From: Collinsella sp.
Lineage (GTDB): Bacteria; Actinomycetota; Coriobacteriia; Coriobacteriales; Coriobacteriaceae
Direction: 5' to 3'
NCBI GenBank assembly: GCA_019414265.1
Contig: DXMJ01000026.1
Span: 1 to 19,205 of the forward strand
Length of the DNA stretch: 19,205 nucleotides
Both the position numbers and the translations under genes were made by a program. Within the stretch, counting starts at the first letter, position 1, and the number at the start of each line of letters is the position of its first letter. The notes below the pieces were generated by a model. It did no database searches. It worked only from the letters and a program-made list of their open reading frames with translations, and had not been told where the DNA came from. Below, in pieces: positions 1-5,140 of the stretch.

Positions 1-39
1 GGTCCGACCGCCGCAGTAGGGGCAATAAACGGCCTTCAT
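1..39 (-). CDS. Zinc-ribbon protein, N-terminus only (cut by window edge)
   Basis: Only the first 13 codons are present; the gene runs off the left edge. It starts with ATG at 39, five bases after a good ribosome binding site (AGAGG), and reads MKAVYCPYCGGRT. The CxxC pair followed by GG is the first half of a zinc ribbon. Such starts occur in transposases with an N-terminal zinc ribbon (as in some IS256/IS1249-group elements) and, less closely, in NrdR, which normally has its CPxCG at residues 3-7. The gene lies beyond the terminator of the rsfS operon, so it should have its own promoter. The product cannot be decided from 13 residues; transposase is my first guess from memory of similar proteins, at low confidence. 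Confidence 0.5.
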   Translation of the reverse strand, partial: MKAVYCPYCGGRT

Positions 40-80
40 GGGCACCTCTTCCGAAGGGGTATTTAACGGTTCCGGAAAAG

Positions 81-108
81 GTTATCTACCTGCGGGAACG
101 ATAGGCAA
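81..108 (-). promoter_or_regulatory. Possible promoter of the left-edge gene
   Basis: On the minus strand TTGCCT (108-103) and GATAAC (86-81) are separated by 16 bases and lie about 40 bases before the ATG at 39. Both boxes are imperfect (4 of 6 matches each). One copy of the 17-bp palindrome (111-127) lies two bases upstream of the -35 box, where an activator or repressor could act. Weak evidence by itself. Confidence 0.3.
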
Positions 109-110
109 CC

Positions 111-127
111 AGACACACATTCTGTCC
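111..127. repeat. 17-bp interrupted palindrome, copy 1
   Basis: The plus strand reads AGACACACATTCTGTCC. It matches copy 2 at 201-217 in 15 of 17 positions, in the same orientation, 90 bases away. The arms are (A/G)GACA and TGTCC around a 7-base centre; the first arm base is imperfect here. The copy lies between the rsfS terminator and the left-edge gene. It could be a protein-binding site or a subterminal site of a mobile element. Confidence 0.55.
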
Positions 128-163
128 GAGCGGTTAAAAGCGGGCACGGAATTTAAACGGCTG

Positions 164-194
164 AAAAAGGGGCATCGACCTGCGCCGATGCCCC
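164..194 (-). terminator. Intrinsic terminator of the rplU-rsfS cluster
   Basis: On the minus strand a 9-bp perfect stem (GGGGCATCG at 194-186 and CGATGCCCC at 177-169) encloses an 8-base loop and is followed at once by TTTTT (168-164). This is a standard intrinsic terminator, 43 bases after the rsfS stop codon. It closes the leftward transcription unit and separates it from the left-edge gene. Confidence 0.85.
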
Positions 195-200
195 TAAAGT

Positions 201-217
201 GGACACACATTTTGTCC
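201..217. repeat. 17-bp interrupted palindrome, copy 2
   Basis: The plus strand reads GGACACACATTTTGTCC, with perfect 5-bp arms GGACA and TGTCC around 7 bases. It lies between the rsfS stop (238) and the terminator hairpin. Copy 1 is at 111-127. The two copies flank the terminator, which suggests the whole 111-217 segment may be one inserted unit or a control region. Confidence 0.55.
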
Positions 218-237
218 TATAAGCCTCAAATGAGCCA

Positions 238-693
238 CTAGAGGAGGTCGAGGGGGAGCTGGGGGGCGTCACCCCAGAGCTTTTCTAGGCGGTAAAAGTC
301 GCGGGCTTCGGGAGTGAAGACGTGGACGACAACCGAGCCGTAGTCCATGAGCATCCAGGTCTTCTGCTCGCGGCCCTCGATGGAAAACGGGTGCTCGCCG
401 CAAGCCTCGGCGACCTTCTCCTCAATCTCGTCGACGATGGAATCAACCTGACGGTTGTTGGTGCCGGTAGCGAGGACAAAGTAGTCGCACACGTCGGAAA
501 GCTCGGTCAGGTCGAGCACTTGCACGTCCTCGCCCTTCTTGTCGTAGGCGGCCTGCGCGGCGGCGCGGGCGACATCCTCGGCGGCGACACCGCTCGCGGA
601 AAGCGTTGCGGCAGTGCGATCGGACGTGGCAACGAAGCTCTTGTGCTCCACACCTTCAAGAATCTGCTCGTCGGTCATGGTCTCGTCGGCCAT
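238..693 (-). CDS. rsfS: Ribosomal silencing factor RsfS
   Basis: RsfS (RsfA/Iojap family) binds ribosomal protein L14 on the free 50S subunit, blocks joining with 30S and so lowers translation when nutrients are short. Here the family domain spans roughly residues 38-145 of 151, with the recognisable stretches DVCDYFVLATGTN (about 67-79) and IEGREQKTWMLMDYGSVVVHVF (about 105-126), of which the W and the DYG are typical. The protein carries about 35 extra N-terminal residues compared with the usual 105-120 aa. The ATG at 693 has AGAGG eight bases upstream; an in-frame ATG at codon 6 is an alternative. It is the last gene of the obg-nadD-yqeK-rsfS run, 27 bases after yqeK, and is followed by a strong terminator. 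Confidence 0.93.
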   Translation of the reverse strand: MADETMTDEQILEGVEHKSFVATSDRTAATLSASGVAAEDVARAAAQAAYDKKGEDVQVLDLTELSDVCDYFVLATGTNNRQVDSIVDEIEEKVAEACGEHPFSIEGREQKTWMLMDYGSVVVHVFTPEARDFYRLEKLWGDAPQLPLDLL

Positions 694-720
694 GGAATAC
701 CTCTTTCTAGACAGCCCGAG

Positions 721-1329
721 CTAGCGCAGCTGGGCGTAATGGTTGTAAATCGTAATAGCCGTGGGATAAAGATAACGCCCGGTCTGGATCACATAGACCA
801 GACCCTGCGCAAAACAGGAGAAGAACAACTCATCGAGTGAGGACTTCCCCACCATCTTGCGCAGCGCATGGGCATAATCGCCGTGGCGGTTAGGTTCGAT
901 GGCATCGGCCACAAAGACCACCATATCGAGCGGCGTCATGTCGCAAGCACCCACGGTGTGACGGTCGACAGCCTGAAAGACCGCCGGCGACAGCTCGGGA
1001 AAAAGCTGCGGAAGCTCATAGGCAGCAACCGGGCCATGCAAAAGCGGCGTCGCGGCAGACGGAGAGCCGGCAATCTTAATGCCATAATGCAGAGCGCGCG
1101 TGACCAGCTCGTCGTTGGAGAGCACCTTATCCCAGTCATGGATCAGGCCGGCGGCAGCGGCATCAAAGCGGTCGACACCGTACACCTCGGCTAGGTGCAG
1201 CGCAGTCTCGGCAACCCCGAGCGAATGCACGTAACGCTTACGCTTATCCTTCATGCGCACATCGAGCAACTCGTGGATACGCGTCAAGAGCGCGCGTTCG
1301 TCGCCCTCAAACTGATCTTCTACCGACAA
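721..1329 (-). CDS. yqeK: HD-domain dinucleotide polyphosphate hydrolase YqeK
   Basis: This is a metal-dependent HD-domain phosphohydrolase of the YqeK family, whose members split diadenosine tetraphosphate (Ap4A) symmetrically to ADP. All expected metal ligands are visible: H35 in RYVHSLGV, the H64-D65 pair in GLIHDWDK, H98 in LLHGPVAA, H124 in DRHTVG and D142 in VFVADAIEPNR, the last being a YqeK signature. The length of 202 aa is normal. The start is TTG at 1329, four bases after a GGGGGAG ribosome binding site. It lies 12 bases after nadD and 27 before rsfS, the order common in Gram-positive bacteria. A role in clearing Ap4A during stress fits its neighbours; the enzyme activity is inferred from the family. 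Confidence 0.92.
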   Translation of the reverse strand: MSVEDQFEGDERALLTRIHELLDVRMKDKRKRYVHSLGVAETALHLAEVYGVDRFDAAAAGLIHDWDKVLSNDELVTRALHYGIKIAGSPSAATPLLHGPVAAYELPQLFPELSPAVFQAVDRHTVGACDMTPLDMVVFVADAIEPNRHGDYAHALRKMVGKSSLDELFFSCFAQGLVYVIQTGRYLYPTAITIYNHYAQLR

Positions 1330-1341
1330 CGTTCTCCCCCA

Positions 1342-2019
1342 TCAATCAAAATCGTCTTGCCCAAGATCGGCATACAGGCCGCGTTTACGGATATAGCCGA
1401 GCACGGACTCGCTCGTAAGATAGCGCACGCTCATGCCGCGAGCAACCCGCTTGCGAATGTTGGTCGAGCTAATCGCCAGCGCCGGAATCTGGATATACCG
1501 CACGTCAAACGGCAGGCCCGACTCTTTGATTCGCGCGCGAGCAGTATCGATATCAAAGCCCGGTCGCGTCGCCGCAATAAAGGTTGCCAGTTCGGCAATC
1601 TCATCTGCATTGTGCCAGGTCACAATATCGATAATCGCATCGGCACCCGTAATAAAGTAAAGCTTCACCTGTGTCGGGTAAAACTCGCGAAGGGCACGCA
1701 GCGTATCGGCTGTGTAGGTGACACCGGCACGATCGATCTCGAAGCGGCTTGCCAAAAAGGCCGGGTTCGCGGCGGTCGCGAGGACCGTCATGGCATAACG
1801 GTCCTCAGCAGGCGTCACCGGTTTGTCGAGCTTGAAGGCAGGAGAGCCGGCCGGCATAAAGAGCACGGCATCCAAGTCAAGGGACTCACGCGCCTGCTCG
1901 GCAGTAACCAAGTGCCCGTAATGAATCGGGTCAAAGGTGCCGCCCATAATGCCAAGCCGAAACTCGTGCCCATCCTTGATGGGAAGTTCAGGCAATCCGA
2001 TTCCACCGCGCAGCGACAT
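1342..2019 (-). CDS. nadD: Nicotinate-nucleotide adenylyltransferase NadD
   Basis: NadD joins nicotinate mononucleotide with ATP to give deamido-NAD, the step before NAD synthetase. The nucleotidyltransferase signature GGTFDPIHYGH is at residues 26-36 and the second ATP-binding motif ISSTNIRKR at about 183-191. GADAI at about 125-129 also belongs to the family. The loop usually reading PPHK is PAFK here (about 60-63), a variation in the substrate-binding loop. About 20 residues precede the core, somewhat more than in most homologues. The ATG at 2019 follows the obg stop by three bases, with its ribosome binding site (GGAGGG) inside the end of obg, so the two are probably translationally coupled. 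Cytoplasmic. Confidence 0.93.
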   Translation of the reverse strand: MSLRGGIGLPELPIKDGHEFRLGIMGGTFDPIHYGHLVTAEQARESLDLDAVLFMPAGSPAFKLDKPVTPAEDRYAMTVLATAANPAFLASRFEIDRAGVTYTADTLRALREFYPTQVKLYFITGADAIIDIVTWHNADEIAELATFIAATRPGFDIDTARARIKESGLPFDVRYIQIPALAISSTNIRKRVARGMSVRYLTSESVLGYIRKRGLYADLGQDDFD

Positions 2020-2022
2020 GAC

Positions 2023-3510
2023 TTACTCGCCCTCCGGGGTCTCAACGTCTTCCGCAGCAGCAGCGTCATCGGTGCCGTCAATGGCATCCACCGCGTCGAC
2101 AGCCTCCAAGCTATCATCGGCGACGTCAACGAGCTCGACGGCGACGTCCTCGCTACCGTCCTCGAGCTCGTCCTCGTAATCCGAGAAGTCCTCGGCGCCC
2201 TCAAAGTCAAAGGCGCGCTGGCAAATGCGAACCTCGTCGCCGGCACGGCAGCCGGCCTTTTCGAGCGCATCGTCAACACCCATGCGGGAAAACTTATGCT
2301 GCAGGTAGATGACGGCTTCCTCGTTTTCCCAGTCGGTCTGGATAACCATGCGCTCGATGGCGCGGCCGACCACGCGGAAGGCGCCGGGCTCTTCCTGGAC
2401 GATACGGAACCGCTTCTCGCGCTGGAGGCGGCGACGCTCCCACTCATCATCGCGAAGATCGACCGGCTCGTCAGAGACCGCCAGCTCGGCGCGAAGCTTA
2501 GCCACCTGCTCGCCCACGGCAAGCATCAGCGTGTTGAGACCGGCACCCGTCACAGCGGACACGGCAAAGAACATATGGCCATCGTCGAGCGCCGCACGCT
2601 TAAGGTCGGCAATCTTGTCGGCCGTGCCCGGCGCATCGCACTTGTTGGCGACGACGATCTGCGGGCGCTCCGAAAGCTCGGCACCATACTGCTCGAGCTC
2701 ACGGTTAATAATGCGATAGTCCTCGACTGGATCGCGATCCTCAAATCCGCCCGTCATGTCAACGACATGCATGATCAAGGCCGTACGCTCAATGTGGCGC
2801 AGGAACTGATGGCCCAGGCCACGCCCCTCGCTCGCGCCCTCGATAAGACCCGGGACATCGGCGACGACATAGGAGTACTCGCCGGCTCGCACCATACCCA
2901 GATTAGGCACAAGCGTGGTGAAGGGGTAGTCGGCGATCTTGGGACGGGCAGCGCTCATGCGCGCGATAAGCGAGGACTTGCCCACCGAGGGGAAGCCCAC
3001 GAGTGCGGCATCGGCCATAAGCTTCATCTCAAGCTCAATCCAGTGCTCCTCGGCCGGTTCGCCCAGCTGAGCGAACGCGGGCGCGCGGCGCACCGACGTC
3101 ACAAAGTGCGTATTGCCCAGGCCACCGGCACCGCCGGGCGCCACGACAACGCGCTCGCCGTCGTGCACCAGGTCGGCAATCTCGAACATCGGGGTCTGCG
3201 TCTCGGGATCGAGCTCGCGGACCACGGTGCCCATGGGGACCTTCAAAATGAGGTCCTCGCCGCTCTTGCCGTTGCGGCGGGCGCCCTGACCGTGCGTTCC
3301 GCGCTCGGCACGAAAGTGATGCTTAAAGCGGTAATCGATCAACGAAGACAGCTGAGCATCGGCCTGGATGACGACATTGCCGCCACGACCGCCGTCGCCG
3401 CCATCGGGGCCGCCCTTGGGGACAAATGCCTCGCGCCTAAACGACATGCATCCGGCTCCGCCGTCGCCGCCGCACACGTTAATGCGGCTGATATCGGTGA
3501 ACTGTGACAA
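2023..3510 (-). CDS. obg: GTPase Obg/CgtA, ribosome assembly
   Basis: Obg is an essential GTPase that binds the 50S subunit, takes part in its late assembly and senses ppGpp. The 495-aa protein shows the whole family plan: the glycine-rich Obg fold (1-165, with GGDGGAG and GGPDGGDGGRGG), a G domain with G1 GFPSVGKSS (172-180), switch I YPFTTLVPNLG (195-205), G3 DVPG (218-221), G4 NKCD (289-292) and G5 SAVTG (318-322), then the OCT domain (about 370-433). An acidic, low-complexity tail of about 60 residues follows, longer than in many Obg proteins. The start is TTG at 3510, eight bases after AGGAGG; no closer ATG exists. A terminator-like hairpin lies just before the ribosome binding site, so expression may depend on read-through from rpmA. 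Confidence 0.96.
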   Translation of the reverse strand: MSQFTDISRINVCGGDGGAGCMSFRREAFVPKGGPDGGDGGRGGNVVIQADAQLSSLIDYRFKHHFRAERGTHGQGARRNGKSGEDLILKVPMGTVVRELDPETQTPMFEIADLVHDGERVVVAPGGAGGLGNTHFVTSVRRAPAFAQLGEPAEEHWIELEMKLMADAALVGFPSVGKSSLIARMSAARPKIADYPFTTLVPNLGMVRAGEYSYVVADVPGLIEGASEGRGLGHQFLRHIERTALIMHVVDMTGGFEDRDPVEDYRIINRELEQYGAELSERPQIVVANKCDAPGTADKIADLKRAALDDGHMFFAVSAVTGAGLNTLMLAVGEQVAKLRAELAVSDEPVDLRDDEWERRRLQREKRFRIVQEEPGAFRVVGRAIERMVIQTDWENEEAVIYLQHKFSRMGVDDALEKAGCRAGDEVRICQRAFDFEGAEDFSDYEDELEDGSEDVAVELVDVADDSLEAVDAVDAIDGTDDAAAAEDVETPEGE

Positions 3511-3526
3511 CAGAATCGCCTCCTAC

Positions 3527-3569
3527 AAAAAGAGGGAGACCCTTGAATCCTAAAACTCAAGTGCCTCCC
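3527..3569 (-). terminator. Terminator-like hairpin between rpmA and obg
   Basis: On the minus strand GGGAG (3569-3565) pairs with CTCCC (3538-3534), continues through a G-U and a C-G pair and one mismatch, then CTTGA (3561-3557) pairs with TCAAG (3546-3542). TCTTTTT follows directly (3533-3527). It has the form of an intrinsic terminator but stands inside the operon, only a few bases before the obg AGGAGG. Partial termination here would lower obg, nadD, yqeK and rsfS relative to the two ribosomal proteins. Confidence 0.65.
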
Positions 3570-3594
3570 ACATATGTGCTCTATGAAGGGTGAA

Positions 3595-3852
3595 TTACGC
3601 GTTCGCGAGCGGGCGTACGCTGACCCTGTGCTTGATACCCTTGTGGAACTCAACGGTACCGTCGACCAGCGCGAACAGCGTGTCGTCCTTGCCACGGCCA
3701 ACGTTCTCACCCGGGTGGATGTGCGTGCCGTGCTGACGGACGAGAATCGTGCCCGTGGTTACCGTCTGGCCGGCATAGCGCTTCGTGCCAAGGCGCTGAC
3801 CGCGGGAGTCACGGCCATTACGGGAGGAACCGAGTCCTTTTTTGTGTGCCAT
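3595..3852 (-). CDS. rpmA: 50S ribosomal protein L27
   Basis: L27 sits at the peptidyl-transferase centre of the large subunit, its N-terminal tail reaching toward the tRNA ends. The 85-aa sequence begins MAHKKGLGSSRNGRDS and continues with QRLGTKRYAGQ and the family signature in GTILVRQHGTHIHPGENVGRG. It begins directly with the mature AHKKG tail and lacks the cleavable N-terminal extension that Firmicutes and relatives remove with the Prp protease, in keeping with an actinobacterial source. The ATG at 3852 follows rplU by 33 bases. Its position between rplU and obg is the usual bacterial arrangement. Confidence 0.97.
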   Translation of the reverse strand: MAHKKGLGSSRNGRDSRGQRLGTKRYAGQTVTTGTILVRQHGTHIHPGENVGRGKDDTLFALVDGTVEFHKGIKHRVSVRPLANA

Positions 3853-3885
3853 TGTGTATACCTACTCTTTCGTTACGAGTGTAAT

Positions 3886-4260
3886 CTACTCGGCGACGGG
3901 AGCCTCGGCAACAGCCTCGGCCTCTGCCTTGACAGCCTTCTTGGCGCGGGACGTAGCCTGGACCTTCACGATCTTCAGCTTGGTGAGCTGCTGACGGTGA
4001 CCCTTCAGACGACGATAGCGCTTACGCTTGTGGAACTTGAAGACCAGCTGCTTCTCGCCCTTGAACTGCTCAACGATCTGAGCGGTAACCTTGGCCTTGG
4101 CCAGCTTGTCGGGATCGGTGACGATCTTCTTACCATCGTTGAGGAAGATGACCGGCAGGGTGACCTTGTCGCCCTCATTGCCCTCGATCTTCTCGACGGT
4201 GATGACATCGTCGGTGGCGACCTTGTACTGCTTGCCGCCCGTGTTAACGATTGCGTACAT
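3886..4260 (-). CDS. rplU: 50S ribosomal protein L21
   Basis: L21 binds 23S rRNA and, with L20, helps early folding of the large subunit. The 124-aa protein begins MYAIVNTGGKQYKV, carries the family block FKFHKRKRYRRLKGHRQ (about 75-91) and ends with an Ala/Glu-rich tail of about 15 residues. I prefer the ATG at 4260 over an in-frame ATG seven codons upstream (4281): the inner start has GAAGGG nine bases before it and matches the conserved protein start, while the outer one would lie only about 15 bases from the predicted transcription start. It is the first gene behind a strong promoter and is followed by rpmA. Confidence 0.96.
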   Translation of the reverse strand: MYAIVNTGGKQYKVATDDVITVEKIEGNEGDKVTLPVIFLNDGKKIVTDPDKLAKAKVTAQIVEQFKGEKQLVFKFHKRKRYRRLKGHRQQLTKLKIVKVQATSRAKKAVKAEAEAVAEAPVAE

Positions 4261-4269
4261 GTTTACTTG

Positions 4270-4275
4270 CCCTTC
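4270..4275 (-). promoter_or_regulatory. Ribosome binding site deciding the rplU start
   Basis: GAAGGG on the minus strand, nine bases before the ATG at 4260. It overlaps the coding frame of the rejected upstream ATG at 4281 and supports the shorter L21. Confidence 0.65.
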
Positions 4276-4302
4276 ATGCATCAGTTAGTGCAACAGCCGA
4301 AT

Positions 4303-4331
4303 ATAGTAGCAGGCGAAAATACCCCCGTCAA
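4303..4331 (-). promoter_or_regulatory. Near-consensus promoter of rplU-rpmA
   Basis: TTGACG (4331-4326) and TACTAT (4308-4303) are separated by exactly 17 bases, each matching the housekeeping consensus in 5 of 6 positions. Transcription should start near 4296, giving a leader of about 35 bases before rplU. The stop codon TGA of the upstream gene (4330-4328) forms part of the -35 box, so the promoter is packed against the end of the preceding operon. Confidence 0.8.
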
Positions 4332-5140
4332 CGAGTATGTGGAGCAAATCCACAAGTTCGCACAGGTATGGGGCTGACGAGTCGGCCCTCGTCGTCCTCG
4401 CATGCTTGATTCTGACGCTCGACATCGTAGGAGCAGATGGTCACGAGGTCTTGCATACCGGTGGAAACAATAGGTGCATCCACGCCCGGGGTCAAGCCCT
4501 GCAACAAAACATCAGCAGCGGAAAGCAAAATTTCCGGACGCATGGAGCCCTCGTTGTCGGCATGGGTGTCGAGCATGAGCACCAAATGGTCCGGGCGCTC
4601 CCCTGCCGTGAGCTCATAGCCCACGAGCGTGTGATCCAAATCCAAGCGCTTGCTCTTTTTGCCGCGCGCGTAGTCGATGCCATGGTCCGCGCGCAGCATG
4701 TCAATCGCAGCGCGCACCTCGTCGGCGCTTACGGGCGCCTCGGGATCCAAGTGCAGGTCGATGCGATACGACAGACGCGTGAGCTGCGCCGTCAACGCCG
4801 GCGTGCGCACGTCGATGTACGCCGCCTCGATGGGCGCCAGATCGGCCGGAGACGCCGCAGCCAGGCGCCCAAACGCCTCGTCGAGCGCCACGAACTCGGT
4901 CATAAACAGGTCATACCACTCGCAGGTCGACGACGTACCCACCGGTAGCGCCGAAGAGAAGCCCACGCGCATGTGCGGAGAGAAGCCCTGCGTGACGGCA
5001 TAGGGAAGTCCCGCGCGGCGCACGATGCGCTCAATGGTATGGATTACTTCGAGATGGCCCAGGTACTTAAGGCGATCGCGCTTGCCATAGCGAACACGAA
5101 GCCTAAAGAGCGTGGGGGTGTCGGTCAGGCGCTCACTCAT
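4328..5140 (-). CDS. TIGR03936 / DUF2344 radical SAM-linked protein
   Basis: This 270-aa protein belongs to the DUF2344 family (TIGR03936), found beside or fused to the TIGR03960 radical SAM enzyme. The family hallmark is at the N-terminus: RLRVRYGKRDRLKYLGHLEV (about 13-32), followed by RRAGLPYAVTQGFSPHMRVGFSSALPVG, typical in its QGFSPHM and ALP(V/L)G parts. It has no cysteine cluster and no nucleotide-binding motif; its function is unknown. The ATG at 5140 overlaps the TGA of the radical SAM gene in an ATGA, which indicates translational coupling and a shared complex or pathway. The two genes commonly lie just before rplU in bacteria, as here. The C-terminal 25 residues look unstructured. 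Confidence 0.88.
   Translation of the reverse strand: MSERLTDTPTLFRLRVRYGKRDRLKYLGHLEVIHTIERIVRRAGLPYAVTQGFSPHMRVGFSSALPVGTSSTCEWYDLFMTEFVALDEAFGRLAAASPADLAPIEAAYIDVRTPALTAQLTRLSYRIDLHLDPEAPVSADEVRAAIDMLRADHGIDYARGKKSKRLDLDHTLVGYELTAGERPDHLVLMLDTHADNEGSMRPEILLSAADVLLQGLTPGVDAPIVSTGMQDLVTICSYDVERQNQACEDDEGRLVSPIPVRTCGFAPHTR

Noticed and set aside
1..39. NrdR as the left-edge gene
   Set aside because: NrdR usually starts M-x-CPxCG with the first cysteine at residue 3. Here it is at residue 6 and the following GGRT does not match well. Not excluded, but not supported.
446..470. Bacterial microRNA-like or CRISPR-like repeats
   Set aside because: Scanning the window showed no regularly spaced repeats, and GC-rich codon periodicity explains the short similar words inside genes.
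1195..3507. 770-codon open frame on the plus strand
   Set aside because: It lies opposite nadD and obg, whose families are certain. Its product is rich in His, Arg and Gly with no domain, as expected for the mirror of GC-rich coding sequence.
4261..4281. Longer L21 starting at 4281
   Set aside because: No ribosome binding site fits within the short predicted leader, and the seven extra residues do not belong to the family start.
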